The translations under genes were made by a program, and so were the position numbers. DNA of 64,000 bases, taken from Edolisoma coerulescens. Its lineage: Eukaryota > Chordata > Aves > Passeriformes > Campephagidae. The stretch is taken from the NCBI GenBank assembly GCA_013397115.1, contig VWZW01000500.1, forward strand, positions 15,777 to 79,776. The letters run 5' to 3'. The notes beneath the pieces are model-generated. The model was not told the origin of the DNA and did no database searches. It worked only from the letters and a program-made list of their open reading frames with translations. Shown here one piece after another: positions 1-10,600 of this stretch (position 1 is its first letter; the number at the start of each line of letters is the position of its first letter).

Positions 1-700
1 TTCATTTATCGTCGTTTCAAATAAATTGGTACAAAACGCCGCTCCCGTGTGCTCCCTGCAATTGTCGGGGAGCGGGCGGGAAGGGGGCTGGTCCTAGCAG
101 GGCAGTGGGGCTTCCGCGCTGGCCGGGACCCGTCCCGGGTGCTGATACCCACAGACCACATCCTTCTCCGAGTGGAGGACAGGAGCAGAGGAAGGAGGGT
201 CCCTGGCCATGGAGGCGAGGGAGGAGCGCGATCCTTGCGCAGCTGCGCTCGGCTGAGCTCCTTGAGCAGGGGGGCGGGGGGACCCCCGGCGGACACCGCA
301 GCACAGACCGCCGCCCCGGTCAGCATCGACTCCCGGCAGCACCTGGGTTGGACAGGGGCAGCTCCCAGGCCGCACCCCCCGCCGCCCCTCTGGCCCGGAG
401 CGTCCCTCATCCCCCGAGCCGAGTCCCCGCAGGCAGGAGCGGCAGCGGGGGGAGCGCCGGAGCCCCCCCGGCGCTGTCTATTTATAGCGCACCCGGCGAG
501 GTTGCGTAAATCCCGACAGGGATCTGGGCCATCTTGTTCTGCCTGCTGCGGGAGGGAGCACGGGGCGAGGGATGAGCTCCGGCTCATCGCCCTCCGTGCC
601 CCGGGGGCCCGCGGCGTGCACCCTGCAGCAGGGCCGGGAAGAGGGGCAGGAGGAGGGGGAGGTGCGTGGTACCCCTCAGGGCGGCTCTGGGTAAGCCCCT
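1..700. promoter_or_regulatory. CpG-rich, promoter-like segment with a MEF2/TATA-type element
   Basis: This stretch is dense in C, G and CpG, unlike the next 3 kb, which suggests a CpG island. Inside it is CTATTTATAG at 478-487, which fits the MEF2 consensus YTA(A/T)4TAR on both strands and can also act as a TATA box in either direction. On the plus side an ATG at 572 opens 30 codons that end exactly at a GT (662). On the minus side an ATG at about 325 opens a proline/arginine-rich frame. I recognise neither product. An AATAAA at 21-26 on the plus strand could close a gene that lies to the left. Promoter identity is inferred from composition and the A/T element only. Confidence 0.35.
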
Positions 701-3700
701 GGCAGCGCTGCCATCACCCCAACTCTCAGCCCCACACCAGGGCCGTGCTCCACTGCCTCCACCAGCCAGGGAGAGTTCCAGGCAGGAGCATTGCCCGAGA
801 GCTGCTCCAGGCCCGGCGAGCTGCTGCGCTGGAGCAACAGCATGCTCCCCGTGCCTCGGGAACACAGCAGGGATCAGGCCCATACCCAACATCCTCAGGA
901 GGAGGTGACAGGGACAGCAGCCAGTGGTGCCTAGGGGCTGCCACACCAGGCCATGGCAGGGCCTTTTCAGCACTCCTGGGAAAGGAATAGCCCCTTCCTC
1001 CAGGCTCAGGCCCAGGCCTGGGGCAGCTGCTTTGTCCCTTGGAGAACAAGCAGGGAGAAGGGAAGCAAGTTTTACTCCCTGAAGAAAGGTCCTTCTGCTA
1101 CATCCAGCAAGAGAAGCCAGCCATGCTCCTGGAAGAGACCAGCACTGGTCTGCTCCAGGAGGCTGCAGCCTCCCTCCAGGTCAGTATTTAGGAGAAGCAG
1201 TCACCATCCTGCTGCCCCACACCAAGCCTGGGAGAGATCTGCTGCATTCCGGCACTGACCTGCAGTTGTGTCCTTAGTCAGTAGCTGACACTGCAGGTTT
1301 GGGAGGGTCAGAGGGGATGCCCTCACCAGGGGCTGGGATACAGGGCTGCAGGTGGAGGGGTCACCCTCTCCCCAGGAGGGAAGGTCAAACCAACCCCACT
1401 CAGGGCACAGCTCTCCTCAGCACTCAGCTGCAAGGCAAACTCTGTAACCACTTCTCCAGGTAGACCAGCAGGCACATTCCTGTGGGCAGATAAGAGCGGA
1501 GGGAAGGCAGTGACCCTCCAGCTGCCCAGCACAGGGAAGGCAGCAGGGTGACACACCATGCCAATCCAGTTGGAGCTGTCTTACCTCACAGGCTGAGCCT
1601 GCCAGGAGCCGTGATGCTGGAGCATCCCTGAGTGAGCTCCCATGGGTGCTGCCAACCATGAGGGCCAGGCTCTGGAGAGAAACCCAGGCCCTGGGGACTT
1701 CCAAGAGCCAGTGACTCATCTCATCAAACTGCCAGAGCTGAGGGACACAGCTGGCAGAGACTCTGCTGCACGTGGTGAGATGCACAGCAGCCTCCCACAG
1801 CAGGCAGCTTTCAGCTCCCGGTCTGTGCTCATCTTCAGGTACCCAAGAGGAGGCAGGGAATCCTGCAGCCCCCCAGCCCTCTCCTTAATGGAAGCACAGA
1901 GCAAGAGACACCCTTCCAGGCTTGCTTGACCTCTGGGGAAGGCTCAACTCAGCCAAGTCCTTCACATTTTATGAGCTCAGCTGCTCTGGTGCTATGAAGC
2001 ATTCAGAAGAGCCAGGACCAGTAACACCCTTCCAGAAAGCCACAAGACCCGTCCCTGGAGCTGCAGGCTTGACAGTGACTGCATTTATTCCAGCTTTATA
2101 ATAAAGACCAAGACTTCCAAATCTCCTGGTCACAACGATGTTCAGCTGTGAAGTTCATGAGGTGATAAAGGCCAAGCACTTCAGCAATGCTTGCTGTGAC
2201 AGACAGGATTTCCTTCGGTCTGGCTTGCAACATCCCAGCTGGTCTGTCACACGCCAGCAGAGGAAGTTCAGAACCCAGCTGGAGCTCAGTGTCGAGGGCA
2301 CTACGTGTTCCACCAGCACCCAGTGATAGCACCCTCAGCACTCCACCAGCCCCAGCAGAGCCACACAAAATCCAGGGTGGCTGCAGAGCTCCTGGGCAGT
2401 GCTCCCCACCCCATGCTGGCAGGGCAGCTGGTGACACTGCCCTATGGGGACCAGCCCAGCACCCCCAGCCCGGACCCACACCTCCTACAGCCCTGCACAG
2501 ACCAACCACACCCAACCCTAACACCACTGGGAGTCCTCCAAGCTTCCCACAACCCTTCCTCCCTAAAACCCAAGCAGGCTGCAATGCTGGTTTGTTGAGT
2601 AGCCTCCAGGACAGCCATCTGGGAATGTCCAACAAAGGAGAGGGTGTGAGAGTAACAAACAGCCTTGCATCTCCAAGTTCCTTCCCTCCCTTCAGGATCA
2701 GCTTTTCTCATCTCTGCCTGCTTGCCTGCAAGGGCACCCAAAGGGTCCTGGAGCAGCCTATGGGGCACCTCCAGCACTGGGGGAGGGTCCTGGGTCCAGC
2801 CTCACTCCTCCTCCACTGCACCCAGCCAGGAACAGCTGAAGCTTCCTGGCACTCATGACAGAGCAACCAGGCAATGTAGCATTCCCATAGCAGGGAAAGG
2901 AGCCAGACAACAGTATTATGTGCTCCCAGGGTAGGAGAAGACTCTGAGTGAAGGGTAAACACACAGTCTAGCAGTGGTCCTGTCTGATGTTTTACTAGTC
3001 CTTCCCCTTGGAGAACACAGAGCCCAGACACCAGAGGGCCTGCCAGATTCCGTGGGTTTGGTGAGGTGACAAGACACAGGACATTTAAGAGCATTCAACA
3101 GGGAACCAGTTTAATCAGATATCAGGTTTGCACCATTCTTTTCAGTATCACAAGTTCTGCATTTTTCTAAGAAATACAAAGCACTCTCAGGTTTACAGAA
3201 TGCTGGTCCTGGAGAAAACGAGAGGGAGAGAACAAGACACTAGGATACAGACACATTGACCACCACGCTGGGCAGCAGTAAGGAAACTGCTCATCCCCAC
3301 CTCGCTGATGGTAACAGTCCCTTTACAGGAGGCAGAGAGATCCCAGGGGGTCTGTGCTGCTGCAGTGGGGCTGTGCCCTGCTGCCCCCACCCACCGAGGT
3401 CAGGATACCCCAGCGGAACCGCGGGACACCTCCACACCCCCATCAGCACGACACCAATGAACACACCGCTCCCGCATGCCAGAGTGAAACACCCCTGCGT
3501 AAAGCCAGCTGACAAGCATCCAGATTCATCTACTCTAGAGAACATTAAACTCAGAGCCAGGGTAAGTTACTTCATCCACAAGATTTAACAGCTGATTCAA
3601 TAGGTTGAACACATGCTACTTACAGCACATAAATAGAAGATGCTCTTTTTTACTTAAAAAACACGTGATGAAGGTCTAGGTCCGATTGCCTCGACACTGC

Positions 3701-3850
3701 CGCATGCACACGACTATCGGCCTCACAGAAGCGGCTGCGCTGGGCAGCAGGAAAGCTGTCTCTGCATCAGCTATTCCAGGGGTCACGGGACAGCTATCCT
3801 GCCCCCATGCTCGACATTAGCCACACAGCCAGAAAATAAACACGGCACTA
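701..3850. other. Intergenic, no recognisable gene
   Basis: The open frames here are short, rich in Pro/Ser/Ala/Cys and lack domain character or credible splice structure. AATAAA-type hexamers occur on both strands near 2084-2105 (TTTATT at 2084, AATAAA at 2100), and ATTAAA on the minus strand near 3110 and 3863. These could be 3' ends of untranslated exons or chance. No transposon or tandem array was seen. Confidence 0.5.
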
Positions 3851-3859
3851 GCCGGGAGT

Positions 3860-4935
3860 GGGCTTTAATACAAACTCTAGTGGTTTTCAAAAGAAATGTT
3901 AATCCATAAAGGGTTACAGTTAACAGATATCATCATCACTTTATTTCTCAGAGCCAGAAATAGTGCTGAACAAACAAACAACAACAAAAAGGAGACACAG
4001 TATGTCATTTCCAGAAGTGAAACCAGGGTACAGGGTAGCTCTCAGCGAGACGAAGGGCTTCTGCAGCTGGGAGAGGAGGGGAGCCATGGCAGAAGATGGC
4101 AGCTCCCGCTCCCGGCGGGCGCCTGACCTTGCGACGCTCTCCGAGGGGATTTGTCACCGCAGCCTCCACCCCACCCCGCTACCAGGACCCACGGCACGTG
4201 GGAACACCGAGTACGCCAGCACCCACCGAGCCAGGGAGCTGCGAGGAGGTGACTTTACAGGGAAGTACCCAAAAATAGAGACCTTAAAATAAATAGGACC
4301 AAAGCTTCTTTACAGTAGGCAATGCACTAGTTTTACCATGAACAAAACTAAGACTAACAGCCACTTCTTGCCAATGGAGAAACTTTTCCTCCTCTTCACG
4401 TATTCCAGCCCCCTGCCCTCGCAGCTGCAGTGCGGCCGGGATGGCATTGCTGAGGATGGAGGCGGGGGCACGGCAGAAGCGAGTACACGCCAGGGCGAGC
4501 AGGGCCAGCTGGGGGGGCCCTGCACAGTCCCAGGGCTGGCGGAGGGGAGAGGCAGCCGGGGGTGCCTGTGTCCATTCCTACGCCAGCTACAACAATCCTC
4601 AGCAGCTACCAGCAGCTCTGCACCGTGACCTAACCACACGGCTCCAGATGTCACCACCGCCAACAGCTATGATCCAGCTGCCTCCTCCAAAACCACTTCT
4701 TCCACAGGGAAGAGAGGCAGAGTGGGGGCACAAGCAGGGCCTGACCTCACCCATGCTCGCCCAGCACCCTGCCGCAGCCCAGGCCAGGGGGGCTAGTGAA
4801 GGGCTGGTGGGGTGCTGCCAGGGCTCGCCACCCAGCCCGGGCTGAGGGGCAGGACGGGGAACCCCAGCCCCGTTGGGAGGAGAGGTGAGGCAGTGGCGAG
4901 AAGGGAGCTGGGGGCAGGGGGACGGGGGGCAGCGC
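3860..4935 (-). terminator. Probable polyadenylated 3' UTR of the H2A gene
   Basis: Downstream of the H2A stop there is no sign of the replication-dependent histone 3' stem-loop (a 6-bp GC-rich stem with a UUUC loop) within the first 200 nt. Instead the minus strand has AATAAA (TTTATT at 3940-3945) and a second possible signal, ATTAAA, near 3863. A long polyadenylated tail fits a replication-independent histone variant. Which hexamer is used is not known. Confidence 0.45.
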
Positions 4936-5310
4936 TCACTTCTTGGAGCTCTGCGTCTTCTTGGGCAGCAGCACGGCCTGGATGTTGGGCAGGACGCCGC
5001 CCTGGGCGATGGTCACGCCGCCCAGCAGCTTGTTGAGCTCCTCGTCGTTGCGGATGGCGAGCTGCAGGTGGCGGGGGATGATGCGCGTCTTCTTGTTGTC
5101 GCGGGCCGCGTTGCCCGCCAGCTCCAGGATCTCGGCCGTCAGGTACTCCAGCACGGCCGCCAGGTACACCGGGGCGCCGGCGCCCACGCGCTCCGCGTAG
5201 TTGCCCTTGCGCAGCAGCCGGTGCACGCGGCCCACGGGGAACTGCAGCCCGGCCCGCGACGAGCGCGACTTGGCCTTGGCGCGCGCCTTCCCGCCCTGCT
5301 TCCCGCGGCN
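4936..5310 (-). CDS. Histone H2A variant, intronless, 5' end cut by an N
   Basis: Core nucleosome protein that pairs with H2B and packs nuclear DNA. From position 5310 downward the frame reads ?-R-G-K-Q-G-G-K, then the H2A fold: AGLQFPVGRVHRLLRKGNY, the acidic-patch stretch ending LELAGNAARDNKK, then NDEELNKLLGGVTIAQGG and VLPNIQAVLLPKKTQSSKK, stop. The initiator Met and one residue are missing because the codon nGC falls on the single N at 5310 and the bases beyond do not encode Met-Ser in frame, so the N is probably a collapsed gap. About 124 residues are visible. LLGGVT is the H2A.X form (canonical H2A has LLGKVT), but the tail is short and has no SQ-E/D-aromatic H2A.X motif. The position next to HMCES is held by H1-10 in human. 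The H2A family is certain; the exact paralogue is not. Confidence 0.9.
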   Translation of the reverse strand, partial: XRGKQGGKARAKAKSRSSRAGLQFPVGRVHRLLRKGNYAERVGAGAPVYLAAVLEYLTAEILELAGNAARDNKKTRIIPRHLQLAIRNDEELNKLLGGVTIAQGGVLPNIQAVLLPKKTQSSKK

Positions 5311-6720
5311 GCAGCGCCCCGGCGGTGCCGCGGGCCCGCGCCCAGGGCCGGCAGCGGCGCGGCTCTGCCCGCGCTCCGGCCCGTCCCGGCTCCTGCCGGC
5401 GCTCCCGCACCCCCGGAGCTGCTTCGTGGCTGCGTCGGGGCCGAGGATGTGGGGAGGGGGGTTGGCCGGAGCCTCCGTGGGTGTTCTGGCAGCGCTGTGT
5501 CAGTTTGCCCTGCCCAGATGCCGTCCTCGGCCAGCGGGATGTCTCTCCCGGGAGGATACCAAAGTCTGCGGGCGAGGGCGATGCTACGGGGAAAAGAACC
5601 CCCGGTAAGGGAGGGCAACCCGCAGCGAGCACTGCCGTCCCTTCTCTCCTCACGTATCAAAGGGGAAAGTTTCTCCCAAATCAGTTTCTGCAGACAGGCC
5701 AGGTTGATTGTGGTCATCTCCGCACCAGGCTAGAGCAACGGCCTCAAGCAGCCTTGGGCGAGCAACCAGACGCCAGTTTAAAGGTGATGTAGCACAGCAA
5801 TAACACTTCCTCATTAAACACTCAGCGTAGGGTTTTTTTGGCGATGCTGCTGCTGGTGCTCACAGTCTGGAGGGAGATAACCTGTACCCTGTGCCTTTGC
5901 ATTGCCCCTGCATCCCCAGGGGAAGGATTATGTTCTCCAGAGTGGGGAAAGTTGAGCATCCCCCCACTGGTGCTCAGCATCTTCACTCCCTCCACAGCAA
6001 CTGGAGACCTGAAATGAATTTGAGATGAGTTGGTGACCTTTAGAAAAGCCTGATCTGCAGTTAGCACTGACTAGGCTGGGGCAGCTGAGCAGCTCATCCT
6101 GAAACAGCGATGAGCAGGCAGGGAGAGAAACCTCCTGTTGTGGCTCCTGCAAGGACGGGCAACAAGGGGACAGTGCCAGCAGCCGAGAATCTATTCTGCC
6201 AGGAGCTGCTAATACGGTGATTCTCTTGCCTCAAGTCATGGTGACAGCAATGAGGAGCCAGCTCAAGCAACAGGCTTTCTGGATAGAAATCCTAATCCCA
6301 CCCCAGTTTCCCATAAGCCAGGAAACCTGGGCTCAGCTGCCTCTGTAGCACACGAGGGATTCAGAGGCAGATTTCACTCCAAGAACACTTAGGTCTCCCC
6401 ACGTGTCCATCTTGTGGCTCTGCTGTCCCTCCCCAGGGACAAGCCTCAGCTACAGCCACCCTTGCAGCTCCCCAGGGACAGATGATTCTAGAGGAGCCTC
6501 ATAATCAATCCCCCAGGGAGTATTTACCACTGGCAAATGGAAATGCTCCAGCAACATGGCCTTGCTGGTACCCTCAGAGCTCAGCAGGGTAGGTGGTCTC
6601 CTCCTCAGCAGATGGAGAGGAGGTACAAGCTCCGCCTGCAAAGCAGGCGCCCTGGGGCTGCAGTGGGCAAGGGGGACACAGATGCACGTGGACAAGGGCA
6701 CGGCGCAACCAGCCAGTGAA
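5311..6720. other. Spacer between the H2A gene and the HMCES 3' end
   Basis: The first 150 bases are extremely GC-rich and probably hold the H2A promoter and 5' UTR, but continuity across the N at 5310 is not assured. The rest is ordinary sequence without a convincing frame, RNA gene or repeat. Confidence 0.5.
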
Positions 6721-6726
6721 GCCCAT

Positions 6727-6732
6727 TTTATT
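6727..6732 (-). terminator. HMCES: HMCES polyadenylation signal (AATAAA on minus)
   Basis: TTTATT on the plus strand gives AATAAA on the minus strand about 0.9 kb beyond the HMCES stop codon. It is the first perfect hexamer I found downstream, so the likely 3' UTR is about 6710-7647. Confidence 0.5.
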
Positions 6733-7647
6733 GTTTCCAACACAAAGGAAGTACTGATTTCTAGCAAGGATTTCACCGTGTAAGGCTTTTGGTCTGCAAC
6801 ATCTGGCTCTGTTTACAAAATCCCTGACCTCAAAAACAACGGCCCTATGCTGCTCTGGAACGGCACTTTGGTTATCTGGGCTTTACTGACTGACCTTTTT
6901 GAATAAGGCAGAATGCATCCCTCCCCAGATCAAGGAAATCCTCTCTAAGTCTTCAAATCCCATTAACAAAATGATTGTACAAACAACGTGACAGACACAC
7001 TGTTCCACCCTGCTGCCTGCAGGGAAACCCAAGAAAAGTCCAGCTCCTCCCAGGAGCCATTTGAACATCTCCTAGTTTAGGAGCCATGGATGCATGTGGC
7101 AATGCTGGTGCAGAGCAGGGTGGATTAGGCAGCTCTTCCCAGCCTGGGGTTTCCTCATAATAGTTACTGCTTGTTCCTCTGTACTGCAGCCATCTTTTGA
7201 GGGCAAGAGTATTGGAAAGGAATATGTACAGAATCAGAGTGGAATTAAGGGGAAAAGAGGTATCAGTTTAACACCAAAAAAAGGGAAGAGAAAACCAAAC
7301 AGAAGGAGACATGAACTATGAACATTGTCAGGAGGCAGAAGCTGTTCCTCCCTGCAGGCTGAGATGCTTCTCAGGGCTTTATCTTCATATGGCATGACTG
7401 GCAGGGAGGGAGGCCAACAGGTTATATTCACTCCTGTCCGCACAAGACAAAGCCAAAATCTTTACAGACAAACATCAACCTTTAACAAAACACAAAGAAG
7501 AGAGTCAACAACCTAGAGCAGCAGATCAACACCTGAGAGGCTTGGACGATCTCGACACCAGTCTGCAAAGCCCTCCAAAAAACCCATTTCTCACTCTGCT
7601 TAGGAAAATCAGGGGTAAAAGGGATGGCCAGCCATCCCAGCTGGTGC

Positions 7648-10600
7648 CTAAGCCTTGCGCTTCTTCGCAGCCGGCTGTCCCTGCTTCCCCAGCCACTGCT
7701 GCAGGACATCGGCGCTGGTTTTCTTGGGCGAAGGGCTGTGGATGAACTGACTTGTCCACTTGGGCAAATCATTTTCTTTCTTCTGGGGAGAGCCCTCTTG
7801 GGAGCTTTTTAACCAGCCCAGCATCACTTTGTTGCTTGGGGTGGCTTTGACCTCCTGGAGAGACAAAAGACAGCATGAGACAAGTCAGAAGCACCATGAG
7901 AGCAGGGCAGCCAGCCAGCTGCGAGAGCTGGTCCAGAGCAGGATGTGGAGGCTGGAGCAATGGCCCTGCCTGCAGTCAGGCACATCTGTGGGAGGTTCCC
8001 CAGACTGCTGAGAACAGGCTTGTTCCAAGACCCATTTCACATGGAATTTGCCTCATTTGGCAGCAAAACGCTGGCATGGCCTGACAGTTTATTTCTGGAA
8101 GCAGAGGGAAGGGAATCTGTCCAGGGCTCAGCACTCCAGCATCAAGCACATTGCCTACTGCCACCCCTTCTGAAGCCTGGCAGCTCTGACCCAGCTCAGG
8201 GACATCGTCGTGGCTGAGCTCCCCCCTGCCAAGCCCCTACCAGCACCCACCTTCTTGGCTCCCAGCTCAATGGGTGCAACACACTCGGGTGTGTTGTTGC
8301 GGATGTTGTTGACAAAGGTGGACACTGGGTGGAAAACAATGTTCTCCGTGGGCTGGATGAGTTTAACAGCTTCTTGGGTTGGCACTTCAGCAAAGTCCAG
8401 CCATTTCCTGATGGCTTCATCCCCATCCAGGATAGCTGGCATCCTAAGGGTTAAGACAGACAGCAGCCAAATCTCAGCACAGATATGGCAGAGTGTGGTG
8501 GCAAAAGCCAGACTTGTAAGCTAGCAAGGAGCTGGCAGCTTGGGGAAAACAGGGAAAACTGAAGCAGCAGGATGCTCTTCCACAAGGCAGAGTGCACATT
8601 CACTTCACCCAGGCAGCTGATTTGCTGGAAGAGGCAGAGGGGCTAACTGCCAGGCCCTGGTCAGGCAGGCAGACCAATTCCAGAAAGTGATCCAATTCCA
8701 ACTGCGACCCGTGGGGCACAAAGATGGTGATTTATGGAAAGGGCACGAGCTGGTGACCAGAAATGAGTCAGTAATGTTGTAGCACTTTTCTCTGAGAGCA
8801 GGAGGAGCAGGCTGCACTACGTGCCTGTGTGCTGCCAGACTCTAAAGGTGCAGTTCTCCTCCCTCATCCCCCTCCACCCTGCAACCCCCTTGCCTGCTCT
8901 CACTTGCCTGTGATGGATGAAGCTCACATCCTTGGAGGCATCCACGGTGATGATGGTGTAAGTGTACAGCATTTCTCCTCCCGATGGTGGCTCCCAGCAG
9001 TCAAAAATCCCAGCCATAGTGAGCAACCTCCATCCTTTCCATTCCTTGTCTCCCTCTGTCTCCTTGTCCTGCAGGAGAGAGGCCCCATTGTCCTGGTCAG
9101 TGCCGGCCCATGGACAGCCAAAGCAGCACAGATTTGCCAGTGCTGAGGCAGGTCAGTGACTCAGATCTGAGTCACGAATTGAACTAATCTGAGGCTTTCC
9201 AGGAGTCTTTCTACTGATTTGAGGTAACTGCAGGAGAGGTACCAGACCCTCATCTTCCCACAGGCAAGCCAGTGCTCTCCTCCCCTTCTGAACATCCCAG
9301 CCACTGGTTCAGCGAAAGGAAAGAGGTAGTGAAACTCCCAGCCCAGTCCCCTGTGAGCCACATTGCCCACCCATGCAAATATTGGGCATGTGGGGAGCAG
9401 TGACCGTGACAGCGGGGACACTGCGTCACCTTTACAGCCTGGAGCCGCTGCGGTGGGGAGCGCCGGCCGCAGAGGGATGACAGAGTGCCGAGCCCAGCGC
9501 AGAACGCAGCCCTGCTGGGAAACAGACTCCCAGAGATGGGCACAGCAGGAGGGAAGGGGGCTGTTCCCCAGGCAGCCGGAGGGAGCAGGGGCCCAGAGCT
9601 GGGTGCAAGTGTTCAGACACAGCGAGGGATTCCCTACCATGGCGTCCTTGGTCTGGGGGAAGTAAATGAAATAGGGTTGCTTCCCCCCACTCTGCTGCTG
9701 CCACTCGTAGAAGCCATCTGCCAGTACCACGCAGCGCTTGCCCTTGAGGAGAGCACCCTGGGGAGACACAGCACAAGTGAGTGGTGAACAGCAGCCTCAG
9801 GCAGCCTGCAATGGAGGACAGGGCTCCTGCAACCTCCCAGCCCTCTCGCTCCCTCCCAGGGCTTTCCTTAATTGCCCCTGGGATGCACAAATGCCACCAC
9901 TAGTGCTATGATGAGCTTTACCAGTAACTGCCTTTTCAGTTCTTCTCTTTTAGTGAAACCCCCAGCTTTGCAGTACAGGAACTTGCTCCCCTGTGCAATG
10001 GCAAGTGGTGACCAGTACTCGCCTGGCAGATGTTTCAGCCCTGGTTTTGCCAACTACAAGATTTCTTCAAGCAGGACACAAAGGTGGCAGCAGCTCACCT
10101 TGTAGGAGGACTTGCTCAGCATGGTATCACTGCGGCAGTTGGAGGTGTTGAACTGCAGTTTGGAGGGGTTGTCCTGTTTGAACCAGGAGGGCACCAGGCC
10201 CCAGCGCATGTCCATGAGGACCCGCTCAGAGGAGTCGGCATCCTTTCAAATGAGACAGAGGAACACCTCAGGTCAGAGCCACGTCACAGAGACCACAAAC
10301 ATCCCCACAGCTTGAGAGAGGTGCTTTGGGAAGTCCTGTGGACGTGGCTTTGCCCCCTAAAAGAGGGGATATGGCCAGCATCTCTGCCAAGAGACAAGCT
10401 GGGGCATACTGCCCCTCCCTCACAAGCCACGCAGAAACAGCCACTAATTATAACCCTTTGCATATTCTTAACAGCCTTCCTGTAAGAATTATTTTCAGCA
10501 GAAAGCACATGAATATTGTGCAGGAATAAAGAACTGTCTCCGTGAGGCTCACCCAACAACTCTCTGGAAGAAATAACACAGGTTCTTTTTAGTCGAAATG

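Noticed and set aside
49..990. A 313-codon plus-strand open frame at the left end
   Set aside because: Composition is low-complexity Pro/Arg/Ala/Gly from GC-rich DNA, with no domain; overlapping frames on both strands are equally open.
2096..2635. A 179-codon minus-strand frame
   Set aside because: It ends at an AT-rich poly(A)-like site, has no recognisable fold or start context, and competing frames overlap it.
4936..5235. Starting the H2A protein at the codon before GRVHRLL
   Set aside because: That codon is GTG (Val in FPVGRVHR); the real N-terminus extends upstream to at least 5310.
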